64,000 nt of DNA, taken from Algicola sagamiensis DSM 14643 (GTDB lineage Bacteria; Pseudomonadota; Gammaproteobacteria; Enterobacterales; Alteromonadaceae). The notes below the pieces were generated by a model. It ran no database searches. It had not been told where the DNA came from and saw only the letters and a program-made list of their open reading frames with translations. The stretch is taken from contig NZ_KB894506.1 in assembly GCF_000374485.1 (NCBI RefSeq), positions 1 through 64,000 of the forward strand, written 5' to 3'. How positions within the stretch are numbered: the stretch's first letter is position 1; every line of letters begins with the position of its first letter. A program made the translations under genes and the position numbers. Positions 1-8,197 of this stretch are shown here, piece by piece.

Positions 1-186
1 CGGTAAGTGCCCATTGCGAACGACTGCTGGTTTGCCATCCACTTGAAGCGTTTCGTATTGTGCCAATAACTCGGCCACTTCAGCTTCAATGGCTTTCGCG
101 AGGAGTGCTTGTGCCCCTTGTTTTAAAACGTCGTTCAGTGGATCTATTTCTGGTGATTTCAGTGGTGATACTTTATGATTTGCCAT
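1..186 (-). CDS. IS256-family (mutator-type) transposase, N-terminal part, cut by window edge
   Basis: Reading from an ATG at 184-186 on the minus strand gives 62 residues open to the window edge. They include the stretch LLAKAIEAEVAELLAQY followed by AVVRNGHLP, which is characteristic of the N-terminus of IS256/mutator transposases. The DDE catalytic domain would lie outside the window, so integrity cannot be judged. The element ends next to a decayed IS4-type gene. The terminal inverted repeat of the element should lie within about 187-275, but I cannot define it without the other end. Confidence 0.8.
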   Translation of the reverse strand, partial: MANHKVSPLKSPEIDPLNDVLKQGAQALLAKAIEAEVAELLAQYETLQVDGKPAVVRNGHLP

Positions 187-204
187 GTGGTGTTTCTCTT
201 TGTT

Positions 205-763
205 GACTATTGATTTGCGAGATCAATCAACAGATTAGCACCACATTCTTTTTCTCACCTCATACACCAGAAATCATCATAGCTCCATTTTCGAATGAAC
301 CCGTAAACAGTGCGGAAGACACTTTAAAAATTATCACCTACTACAAGAAACGTTGTCTTATTGAGGAATGTCACAAGGCTTGGAAAAGTCAAGGGACTCG
401 AGTTGAAGAGCTTTGAATACAGAGTAAAGACAACTTAGATAGATTAGCTAACATTTATGCTTTTTAGCCGTAAGGATCTTCCAGTTGAAGTTTGCCAATG
501 AGCAAGTTGAAGATATTAGCTGTGAGAAAATCTTATTCCCGAGCGCTTGGAAGTTACTTTAGGTGAAAAGAATAAAGACACCACCTCCAGAGAAAATTCT
601 GACTGCAAAATGGGCTTATGAACATCTCGCATGGCTTTGCGGTTGTAAAGAAAGCAAAAGAAATGGAAGAGCATCAGTTTAGACGCTCTGGGAAGGATGG
701 CTTAAATTACAAGCCATCATTGAAGGTTACGAACTAGGCCTGTCTATTGAACAGGGTTTGTGA
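205..763 (+). pseudogene. Decayed IS4-family transposase, C-terminal remnant
   Basis: Translation in shifting frames recovers the C-terminal half of an IS4/Tn5-type transposase. From about 276 it reads EPVNSAEDTLKIITYYKKR followed by IEECHKAWKSQGTRVEEL, the conserved YREK-like segment of this family. After a frame break it continues with LAVRIFQLKFANEQ, then KWAYEHLAWLCGCKESKRNGR, and ends WLKLQAIIEGYELGLSIEQGL with a TGA at 761-763. The N-terminal two thirds are missing and there are several frameshifts, so it cannot be functional. The 5' boundary is approximate because the adjoining IS256-type element probably interrupts it. Confidence 0.75.
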
Positions 764-794
764 TCAAGAGACAGCCAGCTATGCAGGTGGTTTT

Positions 795-1304
795 TTACCT
801 CAACCACCACAATTTCGGGAGTGAAAATACTCCCGCAACCCCGCCAATAACACCACCGACGACCATACCTTTTCGACCAAAGCCTTGACCAAACGCGGCA
901 CCGATCAGCGCCCATGCTTCGACTTCTTCCAATTGACGGCTGACAGGATTTCCTTTGAGAATATCGTGCGCGGTATGTTCACAATTGCGGTAAAATAACT
1001 GATAGTCTTTTGGGTTTGCTAAAAGTTGCGCTGCATTTTCTTTGATTTGTGATTCAGGTAAGCCAGAGGGTTTGGCAAGGACGTCTTTTCCTTCCCGAAA
1101 AGCTTCAAAATTACAAATATGTTCCCCTTTTCCAGGAACATTGTGGATCACTTGATCATTGCCGAGGTAAACACCGACATGCATCACTGGCCCTTTTCTC
1201 CGATAGAGAATATCACCTGTATGCAGTGAATTGGGGTCAGTGACATAAAAAGGCTGGAACTGTTTTGCCTTCATATGAATTGGTTCATAGCTCACATTCA
1301 TCAT
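795..1304 (-). CDS. LRAT/H-REV107-like thiol acyltransferase with hydrophobic tail
   Basis: This 169-residue protein has the circularly permuted NlpC/P60 fold signature of the LRAT family. HVGVYLG carries His42, VIH carries His54, and NCEH carries the nucleophile Cys108. Animal members are acyltransferases or phospholipases acting on phospholipids through a Cys acyl intermediate. The last ~40 residues are glycine-rich and hydrophobic (AAFGQGF, then GGVIGGVAGVF), resembling the membrane- or lipid-droplet-anchoring tail of H-REV107/PLAAT proteins. It is the last gene of a minus-strand operon, 8 bases after the WS/DGAT gene. A role in phospholipid or storage-lipid acyl transfer is inferred; peptidase or amidase activity is the alternative. 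Confidence 0.75.
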   Translation of the reverse strand: MMNVSYEPIHMKAKQFQPFYVTDPNSLHTGDILYRRKGPVMHVGVYLGNDQVIHNVPGKGEHICNFEAFREGKDVLAKPSGLPESQIKENAAQLLANPKDYQLFYRNCEHTAHDILKGNPVSRQLEEVEAWALIGAAFGQGFGRKGMVVGGVIGGVAGVFSLPKLWWLR

Positions 1305-1312
1305 CTTTTGCC

Positions 1313-2794
1313 TCAGGCTGCGGATTTTTCTTTCGAATCGTCCTGATGAACGATATTGGATGGATCATCAACAACAGATTTTCCATCCGGTGGTGGTACT
1401 TCACCAATATCATCTGTTGTGACACGATGATCATCAACACTTCTTTCTAATAAATCAAAAGCTTCATGAAGATATGCCTTCATCGGCGCTAACGATTTAA
1501 TATCCCGATTACAACATACCATTCCGACATTGACACGACCGTTATAGGTCAACATTGTGACATTGATCCCACCACCGGGAGGAATGGTAGAAATTGGGTA
1601 TGTCGCGACAACTGCGGACTCTTGAAAGTATAGTTGTTGCTTAGGACCGGGCATATTCGATATGAGAATATTACCAAGCGGATTGATGTAATCCGACAAT
1701 CGCAGCGCTTCGAATAATATTGCATAGGATTGTAAAATTAAGGTGTAGTAACTAAAGGCGGATGGGGTGACTTTTTTTGCAGCATCTTTGACAATTTTGT
1801 GGGACTGAATGATTTGACGTAGACGTAGATAAGGGTCTTTCTTGGCATAAGCCAGCTCAACCAATGCAATGCCAATTTTGTTGCCCGTTGTTTTTTCACC
1901 AGGCTTGCGTAAGTTGATTGGCATTTGTGCAATAAATGGCTTGTCGAATGTGTGCCCATAATCATTTAACAGTCGATGCAACGCAATATCAAGTGTGGTG
2001 AGCAGTAACTCGTTTACGGTTGCTCTGAGCTTCTTGGATAAATGCTGTACACGGTCCAACGGCAAATCGGTTGTGACGAGTGTTCTTCCTTTCTTAACCT
2101 GTCCTGTCAATACGGTTTTTTTACCCGAAAACGGAAGCGGCATGTAGTGCCGGTTCAATCGAATTAACTTTAGAAACAGTCGGCAGAACATCCAGAAAAT
2201 ATCCATAAATGAATGGATAAAAATCCAACTTTTATGGAGAAAGCGAGTCCACTGGTTGAGATATTTTTTCGGTCGCTCAGGGTGCTCTATTGACCAAACT
2301 GGCGTTGGTAACGCCTGATTTGGTTGGCTGGAAAAAGTCGTTTGAAACCACTGTAACAGTGATGCACCATCGCCATACATGTGGTGAATTTTAATATAAA
2401 TCGCCCACTGGTTCCCTTCATGGCTTTGAATGAGATGATATTGCCAAAGTGGTTTATCTTTATCCAGTCGTACTTCATGTAATCTTGCGACATATTGATG
2501 GAGTTCTGTAGAATTAGATACATCATGGATTTGATGAAAATGAAGGTGATAATCCATATCGAGTTTATCGACATCCTCAAAATGCGTTGGAAATCCAAGA
2601 TAGGTTTTAATTTTGCAGGAAAAAGGGGATGTCGGTGTCGAAAATGTTTTGAGGTGCCGATACAGTTGATACACATACTCTTGGGAGATATGTTCCGGTA
2701 AACTTAATATTTGTATACCGCCGACATGTTTTGGATTTTGATCGGTTTCTGTGATCCAAAACGCTCTGTCAATCAATGTGATAGCCTTAGTCAT
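1313..2794 (-). CDS. Wax ester synthase / diacylglycerol acyltransferase (WS/DGAT)
   Basis: This is a 493-residue protein of the bacterial WS/DGAT family, which makes wax esters or triacylglycerols from acyl-CoA. The condensation-type active-site motif HHMYGDG (consensus HHxxxDG) is at about residues 137-143, and the N-terminus has the typical MTKAITLIDRAFW. The C-terminal domain has the expected NILISNMPGP (consensus SNVPGP). I chose ATG 2794 over an upstream TTG at 2812 because GAAGG lies 8 bases before it. It sits 29 bases downstream of the TetR gene and 8 bases upstream of the LRAT-like gene, so the three are probably co-transcribed. Substrate preference cannot be told from sequence. Confidence 0.92.
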   Translation of the reverse strand: MTKAITLIDRAFWITETDQNPKHVGGIQILSLPEHISQEYVYQLYRHLKTFSTPTSPFSCKIKTYLGFPTHFEDVDKLDMDYHLHFHQIHDVSNSTELHQYVARLHEVRLDKDKPLWQYHLIQSHEGNQWAIYIKIHHMYGDGASLLQWFQTTFSSQPNQALPTPVWSIEHPERPKKYLNQWTRFLHKSWIFIHSFMDIFWMFCRLFLKLIRLNRHYMPLPFSGKKTVLTGQVKKGRTLVTTDLPLDRVQHLSKKLRATVNELLLTTLDIALHRLLNDYGHTFDKPFIAQMPINLRKPGEKTTGNKIGIALVELAYAKKDPYLRLRQIIQSHKIVKDAAKKVTPSAFSYYTLILQSYAILFEALRLSDYINPLGNILISNMPGPKQQLYFQESAVVATYPISTIPPGGGINVTMLTYNGRVNVGMVCCNRDIKSLAPMKAYLHEAFDLLERSVDDHRVTTDDIGEVPPPDGKSVVDDPSNIVHQDDSKEKSAA

Positions 2795-2823
2795 TGCGAT
2801 CACCTTCGTCAATGTGTAGGTCT

Positions 2824-3453
2824 TTATTTTCCGTCAAACCCAAACTCCTCCTTTAACATTGACACTTCCTGCTCCGGTAAAGTCAGGTAAGGTGAGACGG
2901 CGTAGAATACAGATGCAAGACATTGATGAATCACATTGTCCTGATTGACATCTTCACCTTTTAATACGTAATAGTTTAAAGACTGCGTGAACAAGAGCAC
3001 GATGAGATCGATCAAATGCTGTTTATCGCATGCTGACAGTTTAAGTTGGCCCTGATCGACGTACATGTCAAGCAACTGAGCCGTTGCTTTTTCCATATCC
3101 CGAATAATAAATTTAAAGCCCTTTGAAATTGAAGGATATTTGTTAATGAGATCAGAGGGGGTCCGATAAAGAAATCGGAAATTGTGTTGTTGCTCGATAA
3201 CCAAATACAAGAAATAGAAAAAATCCTTCATTTCAATGGTGCTTTCTCCTGGACGGAACAGGATATGCTTGACTCGGCTATCGAAGGACTGAAACAGTGC
3301 TTTGACAATCTCTTCCTTTCCTTTGAAGTGGTAATACAGATTTCCTGGGCTGATGTCCATTTCATTTGCGATATCGACACTGGTGACATTTGCTTCACCA
3401 AATTCATTGAATAAGGCAAGGCTCGTGATGAGGATACGATCTGCTGTCTTCAT
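2824..3453 (-). CDS. TetR-family regulator, PhaD-like
   Basis: This is a 209-residue TetR protein. The N-terminal helix-turn-helix runs MKTADRILITSLALFNEFGE, and its recognition helix region ISPGNLYYHFKGKEEIV closely matches PhaD, the polyhydroxyalkanoate-locus regulator of Pseudomonas. The C-terminal part is the matching ligand-binding region. An upstream GTG at 3483 is possible, but family members start at MKT, so ATG 3453 is preferred. It is the first gene of the operon with WS/DGAT and the LRAT-like gene, divergent from parA. Two perfect inverted repeats in the shared promoter are its likely operators. The ligand is probably an acyl-CoA or fatty acid, by analogy with PhaD. Confidence 0.85.
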   Translation of the reverse strand: MKTADRILITSLALFNEFGEANVTSVDIANEMDISPGNLYYHFKGKEEIVKALFQSFDSRVKHILFRPGESTIEMKDFFYFLYLVIEQQHNFRFLYRTPSDLINKYPSISKGFKFIIRDMEKATAQLLDMYVDQGQLKLSACDKQHLIDLIVLLFTQSLNYYVLKGEDVNQDNVIHQCLASVFYAVSPYLTLPEQEVSMLKEEFGFDGK

Positions 3454-3542
3454 TGAACAATCCAATTTTTTACATCGCGGCACGCTTGCGGTGTTTGACC
3501 ACGCGGGGGTGAACCAACGACTAAGTTTAAGGGAGCGAGTGA

Positions 3543-3571
3543 CTCATATTTTTTTTCGTATGAAATATGAG
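3543..3571. promoter_or_regulatory. Perfect 9-bp inverted repeat, probable TetR operator
   Basis: CTCATATTT (3543-3551) and AAATATGAG (3563-3571) are exact reverse complements separated by 11 bases. The dyad lies between the divergent PhaD-like regulator and parA, where an autoregulatory TetR operator is expected. There is no T-run suited to a terminator, and no gene ends here. Confidence 0.6.
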
Positions 3572-3583
3572 AAATTGACTTTA

Positions 3584-3618
3584 TTTTCACCGAGTTTGGC
3601 GTAATCTATTGGTGAAAA
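3584..3618. promoter_or_regulatory. Second perfect inverted repeat in the tetR-parA promoter
   Basis: TTTTCACC (3584-3591) and GGTGAAAA (3611-3618) are exact reverse complements separated by 19 bases. It is 12 bases from the first dyad and closer to parA. It may be a second regulator site or a composite operator; the wide spacer makes this less certain than the first dyad. Confidence 0.4.
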
Positions 3619-3713
3619 GAAAGACACTACAACATACCAGACACTACACCACGAATATAACGAAAATATTTAGAATTTATCTTCTAACTTTTTGATATAA
3701 AAGGATGAATTTT

Positions 3714-4481
3714 GTGAAACGTGTGTTTTTTAATAAGAAAGGTGGCGTAGGTAAATCCAGCCTTGCAGTGAATTTAGCCGCCATCAGTGCACAACGTGGA
3801 TATAAAACACTGGTGATTGATTTAGATACGCAGTGTAACGCTACACAGTATTTATTGGATGGTAAAGAAGACGTTTCTCCAAATATTGCAGAATACTTTG
3901 AGCAAACCATCACTTTCCATATTCACCGGAAAAGCATTCGTGATTATGTCCATTCAACTTGTTTTGACAACTTGTTCATTATTCCTTCCTCTCCTGAGCT
4001 GACATTTCTGGAAACAAAGCTGGAAAGTCGCCACAAAATTTATAAATTGAGAGACTCTTTGGAGGAGATGGCATCCGTTTTTGATCGTATTTATATTGAT
4101 ACCGCGCCTGCTTTAAACTTCTACAGCCTCTCTGCCTTAATTGCCGCGGACTCCTGTGTGATCCCAATTGATTGTGATGACTTCTCTAGAAAAGCACTTT
4201 ACAACATCACGAATCATTTAGAAGAAATCAAAGAAGATCATAATACTGGACTTAAAATTGAAGGCATTGTCGCGAATCAGTTTATTAAACGCGCCCTTCT
4301 TCCAAAACGGATCATTGATGAATTAAAGGAAGAATCGTATCCGGTTTTTGAACAAACGATTTCGGCGTCTGTAAAGATGCGTGAGTCGCATCAGGAGAAA
4401 AAGCCACTAATTCATATGGCGCCAAAACATACGCTGACCGAAGAACTCAGCCAGCTGTTTGATGAATTAGAGCCTGCTTGA
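3714..4481 (+). CDS. ParA-family ATPase (orphan, no ParB)
   Basis: This is a 255-residue ParA/MinD-type P-loop ATPase. The deviant Walker A motif KGGVGKSS spans residues 9-16 with the signature first Lys; Walker A' is in LVIDLDTQCNATQYL and Walker B in IYIDTAP. Family members begin MKRV(V/F)FN, and AAGGA is correctly spaced for the GTG at 3714, so that start is preferred over ATG 3705. There is no ParB gene or obvious parS cluster nearby, so chromosome partition is unlikely. ParA ATPases without ParB commonly position cellular cargo on the nucleoid. It is divergent from the PhaD-like/WS-DGAT/LRAT operon, suggesting (inference) a role with lipid inclusions. Confidence 0.85.
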   Translation: MKRVFFNKKGGVGKSSLAVNLAAISAQRGYKTLVIDLDTQCNATQYLLDGKEDVSPNIAEYFEQTITFHIHRKSIRDYVHSTCFDNLFIIPSSPELTFLETKLESRHKIYKLRDSLEEMASVFDRIYIDTAPALNFYSLSALIAADSCVIPIDCDDFSRKALYNITNHLEEIKEDHNTGLKIEGIVANQFIKRALLPKRIIDELKEESYPVFEQTISASVKMRESHQEKKPLIHMAPKHTLTEELSQLFDELEPA

Positions 4482-4487
4482 ACTCAC

Positions 4488-5162
4488 TTAAGGGTGCAAA
4501 AGCTGATTCAGCTCATAAAGGGATTGGACTTGATAGTGTGGCGTTATCCCTTCTGGCACATCTTTTTGCTCAGGGTTTAGCCAACAAGTGTGGATCCCAG
4601 CGTTCATTCCACCAAGAATATCTGAATGTGGATTATCACCAACCATGAGGATATTCGATTTCGGTGGATGGTTCATCAGCTGAAAAGCATGTTCAAAAAT
4701 GCCTTTATCAGGTTTCGCAATGCCCACTTCCTCAGAGATGATAAGGTGATCAAACATGTTTTGAAGCCCTGCGCGAGCCAAACGGATCTCTTGCAATGCG
4801 GTAAAGCCATTCGTAATGATCCCAAGCTTCACATGGCCTTGGAGAGTATTGAGTAGTTCCTCTGCGCCTGGTAATAGATAACAGACATCAGCCATGGCAT
4901 CTAAAAAGTCCAGGTTCATTTTTTGGGTACTGATATTTAACTCTTCTGACCATAATTCAAATCGACGGTGCTTCAATTGTTGAGCTGTGATCTTACCATC
5001 CTGGTAGTTAACCCACAGGGGAAGATTGAGCTTCTGATATTCCAAAAATTCAACCTTCGTGAAATCAATTTGATAGTTTGCAAACATCCGCTTCAAACCT
5101 TCATAGGCATCGAAATGAAATAGGGTGTCGTCTGCATCAAAGAGGATCCAAGAATAATTCAT
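4488..5162 (-). CDS. yjjG: HAD-family pyrimidine nucleotidase, YjjG-like
   Basis: This 224-residue HAD hydrolase matches the length of E. coli YjjG (dUMP/dTMP 5'-nucleotidase, housecleaning of non-canonical pyrimidine nucleotides). Motif I is DADDTL at residues 9-14, with Asp9 as nucleophile. Motif II lies in LGIITNGF, the motif III Lys in GIAKPDKGIF, and motif IV in MVGDNPHSDILGG. The reading frame is open upstream to 5237, but MNYSWILFDADDTL is the family-typical start. It converges on parA with a 6-base gap. Substrate is inferred from family only. Confidence 0.85.
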   Translation of the reverse strand: MNYSWILFDADDTLFHFDAYEGLKRMFANYQIDFTKVEFLEYQKLNLPLWVNYQDGKITAQQLKHRRFELWSEELNISTQKMNLDFLDAMADVCYLLPGAEELLNTLQGHVKLGIITNGFTALQEIRLARAGLQNMFDHLIISEEVGIAKPDKGIFEHAFQLMNHPPKSNILMVGDNPHSDILGGMNAGIHTCWLNPEQKDVPEGITPHYQVQSLYELNQLLHP

Positions 5163-5411
5163 CAGCGTTACTCCAAACTGTGGGGAAAAAGACATGACAT
5201 CCGCGATGGGGATGCGTATTTCAGGCTTGAGTGACAAACAATATTGCGATAAAGGCCACTCAAGTAATTGAGCGGAATATTATAACGAACTTATCGAACT
5301 GCCGAAAGCTTGATCGCTATGATATTGGCTTGAATATCCAGACTATTGACCGATGTACCCAAGATAAATACGAATATATTCTTTTTCATTTTTATGAGTG
5401 GAATATTGAAA

Positions 5412-6161
5412 ATGAATACCCAAAGAACATCCCTTATTTTCTTACCTGGTTTATTTGCTGGTGGTTGGATTTGGGAGGGTGTTGTTAGATTGTTTGATAA
5501 AAACGAAGTTGAAATATTTACCTTTGAACATGCGATCCCCAAAGCATTCAAAGGAAATTTTCAAATAGCAAAGCTGCGTCTGGATGAATTGATAGCATCC
5601 TCTACTTCCAAACCTTACCTGATCGGTAATTCAATGGGAGCTCTGATTAGTTTGCACTATGCAAACGTTTGCCCAGAAAAAATTTCAGGAGTCATTTTAA
5701 GTGGCTCACCAGGGCTGAACGAAATGGACGTCGGTATTGCGCTTAATGAGCTTCGTACAGGAAAGGTAGAATTTGCTTCACGGCTGGCAAATCGAGTATT
5801 TTACGATAAATCACTTGTCCCTGAACGCGGCATCAGTGAGATAGCGGCACTATTTTCTGATAAGCAAATATTTGGTCATCTTGTACGCTGGCTTTCATTT
5901 AGCCGTCGTTACGATATTTTTGGAGCCTGTGCATCATTGGTGACTCCCGTTCATGGTATATGGGGAGATCATGATTTGATCACGCCAGTGCAAGGCTGGC
6001 AAGTGCTTGCAGAACAGTTAAGTACTCTGTCAATTGATGTGATCCCACAATGTGGGCATAGCCCTATGCTTGAAAATCCAGAAGCGTTTTATCTGTCTTT
6101 AACACATGCAATTCATAAGATGCAGGATATAAATGCTGAGAGGGTTACTCATTATGCATAA
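5412..6161 (+). CDS. Alpha/beta-hydrolase fold esterase-like protein
   Basis: This 249-residue protein has the alpha/beta-hydrolase layout: oxyanion region LIFLPGLFAGG, nucleophile elbow GNSMG with Ser74, an acidic residue in WGDHD, and the catalytic His in CGHSPMLENPEAF. Size and layout resemble BioH-like carboxylesterases, but the elbow is not the BioH type and no biotin genes are near, so I do not call it bioH. The start at 5412 removes a poor N-terminal extension. It overlaps the next gene by 8 bases, so the two are translationally coupled. Confidence 0.75.
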   Translation: MNTQRTSLIFLPGLFAGGWIWEGVVRLFDKNEVEIFTFEHAIPKAFKGNFQIAKLRLDELIASSTSKPYLIGNSMGALISLHYANVCPEKISGVILSGSPGLNEMDVGIALNELRTGKVEFASRLANRVFYDKSLVPERGISEIAALFSDKQIFGHLVRWLSFSRRYDIFGACASLVTPVHGIWGDHDLITPVQGWQVLAEQLSTLSIDVIPQCGHSPMLENPEAFYLSLTHAIHKMQDINAERVTHYA

Positions 6162-6570
6162 TGATATACATCGAACGATAGTCCGAAGATCAAAATATTT
6201 CTTGTTTTCTATCACGGTGTTTTTTGCACTGAGTTCGATTTTTCATTTTGTTTGGGCTGAGCAAGCAACTCAAGTTTTATCAGATAATCGTGTGATCAGA
6301 ACTGTTGGATTGCTATTAGTGGTGTTCGGGGGATGGGGAATGTATTGTTCACATCGATTGTGCAGAATGGTTGGCTTTCTTTTTATGTTTTCAGGTATTG
6401 GGAGATTATTTTTTCCTTTCGAATTTATCCAAATCAATACCTGGACGGATAAACAAACACACGGATATCTTCTCGCCCTCGGCGCTTGCATGAGCCTGTG
6501 TACTTTTTTATGGGTCGCTTATACCAATCAAAAACGGTTATCCGTCAGCGCATCTTCAGAGATAAATTAA
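6154..6570 (+). CDS. Small four-helix membrane protein, unknown function
   Basis: This 138-residue protein shows about four hydrophobic segments, for example YFLFSITVFFALSSIFHFVW near the N-terminus and TVGLLLVVFGGWGMYC in the middle. I do not recognise the family beyond a general resemblance to small DUF-type membrane proteins. It starts inside the end of the preceding hydrolase gene (ATG 6154, stop of the hydrolase at 6161). Its 3' end overlaps the convergent DUF445 gene by 15 bases. Confidence 0.65.
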   Translation: MHNDIHRTIVRRSKYFLFSITVFFALSSIFHFVWAEQATQVLSDNRVIRTVGLLLVVFGGWGMYCSHRLCRMVGFLFMFSGIGRLFFPFEFIQINTWTDKQTHGYLLALGACMSLCTFLWVAYTNQKRLSVSASSEIN

Positions 6571-7764
6571 CTGTAATTGCATAAATCCGGCACACATGCC
6601 AAGGATGGCTCCAACAACAATCAATTTCCACTCATCCTGTTTGTATGCTGGCCTCAAAACACCTTCGAATTCTTCGGGTTCTAAAGCCTGCATTTTTTGA
6701 CGAAGATCATTCCCAATATTGAGCGCATCGTTGGCATAGTCATAAGCGTATAGCAGATATTTTTCTGCATGCTCAAAAAGCATCTTGCAGGCATTATCCT
6801 TGATCGTGTAATAGTTTTCTGAGCCTATGGTGAGTACAACATAAGGTTGCGTGACATTTAAGTAACGATCAATCGCTTCGTTGACATGTAACTCAATAAT
6901 TTCAAACAGCTGATCTGAGCCTTGACCACGAAGTAATGTATCGACAATGTTCTCTGCGTTGATCAGTTTTTTTTCTATGATATCGGAATAGATTGTACTG
7001 ACCTCATTTTGCCGTTTTAAGAACATGCCTTGGATGGTTATTGGACCAAGCTTTTTCGGACGCTTGGGTTCGAATATGATCTGGATTGCAATCCAGTTTG
7101 TTGCATAGCCTACAATCAAGCCCCCTAAGGGAAGCAACCACCATGCCTGATAAAAATACCAAAGCACCATGGTTGGAATACCAAACAAAAACCCGAAATA
7201 AAAGCCACTACGTTCAATAAATGGGAATTCTTTTTCGCCAGACTTGATGAAGATCTCGTTCACAAGTCCTGGGTTTTTTGTGAGTTGCTCAATGACCAGC
7301 TCTTTAATATTGAGGATCTCGACAACATTATCCTGAAAGTCCTGCACCATCTTATTGACGACATCAGGTACATCCATTTCGACACGATGATACACCGCTT
7401 TTTTCCCCTGAATCGGCATCATCGCCCAAAGTTGTGGGGCGGAGTCTTTCATGACGGTATTAATGATGCCTTTGAGAACTTGGTTGAGCCGGCGCTCGAT
7501 ATTTTCGGTGAGTTGTTTTGCATCTATGCGTTTGGCGATGTCTTCTACAGACAGTAATCGGTTGAGAATCAAATCGGTTTCGATTTCTGCCATCTCTCTC
7601 GCTTTTGCTGGAATGAGCCCTTGCCAGCCAAAAATGGGTTTGATCCCGACAAAACGAACGGGGTAAAACATCATTTTGACCGCAAGATAATTGGTAAGCC
7701 AGCCAACAAATGCGCTGATAATCGGAATAAGCATTAATATGAGGTGTTCTAAAATCCAGTCCAT
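6556..7764 (-). CDS. DUF445-family membrane protein
   Basis: This is a 402-residue protein of the DUF445 family (YheB/YtpJ-like). It has an N-terminal membrane segment followed by the family hallmark WLTNYLAVKMMFYP and GLIPAKAREMA. A second copy of the pattern, YATNWIAIQIIFEPKRP then FLKRQNEVS, follows mid-protein, and there is a C-terminal hydrophobic helix at residues ~382-402. The internal repeat suggests a membrane-anchored tandem domain facing the cytoplasm. Function of the family is unknown to me. It is convergent with, and overlaps by 15 bases, the small membrane protein gene. Confidence 0.85.
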   Translation of the reverse strand: MDWILEHLILMLIPIISAFVGWLTNYLAVKMMFYPVRFVGIKPIFGWQGLIPAKAREMAEIETDLILNRLLSVEDIAKRIDAKQLTENIERRLNQVLKGIINTVMKDSAPQLWAMMPIQGKKAVYHRVEMDVPDVVNKMVQDFQDNVVEILNIKELVIEQLTKNPGLVNEIFIKSGEKEFPFIERSGFYFGFLFGIPTMVLWYFYQAWWLLPLGGLIVGYATNWIAIQIIFEPKRPKKLGPITIQGMFLKRQNEVSTIYSDIIEKKLINAENIVDTLLRGQGSDQLFEIIELHVNEAIDRYLNVTQPYVVLTIGSENYYTIKDNACKMLFEHAEKYLLYAYDYANDALNIGNDLRQKMQALEPEEFEGVLRPAYKQDEWKLIVVGAILGMCAGFMQLQLIYL

Positions 7765-8197
7765 ACTCTTCTATACAATCTTTTTGGGGTGACTGCAGGA
7801 ACACTGCTTCACGAAATGAAAAGCGATGTGCTGTCACAAACTTGCATATGACGGATCTGCTCAAGCGACTACAGAGAGGCGTCTTTTCAAACTCTGAACA
7901 TTGTATTGATTTTCAAACCAGTTGAATAGTGGGAATTTAATCTGAATCAGAAACGAACAACAAGCCCAAGTGTATCGATGAATAAAATAAAAAACATGAT
8001 AAGAAATCGCATAAATATACCAGATTAGAAAATCTAATTTAACTAGTTGGCCTAATTATGCTAAGAGATGTCTAATGTTATTAAAACGTCTGATCAGTGA
8101 TGTTTTTTGAGGAATGGGAAGACAAAATAAGCAAATATTGTTAGTATCGGCCAGCTATTCATAATTATTTCTAATGTAACTTGAGAAAGGAAAAAGA
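7765..8197. other. Intergenic region between divergent DUF445 and NSS genes
   Basis: This is an AT-rich spacer of 433 bases holding the two divergent promoters. I see no convincing RNA gene, repeat or conserved small reading frame. A purine-rich ribosome binding site (GAGAAAGGA) precedes the transporter start. Confidence 0.5.

Noticed and set aside
819-838. Hairpin GGGAGT/ACTCCC near the end of the LRAT-like gene
   Set aside because: Lies inside the coding sequence and is not followed by a T-run on the minus strand, so a terminator role is not supported.
4482-4487. parS-like site near parA
   Set aside because: No 14-16 bp palindrome resembling parS was found around parA, and no parB is present.
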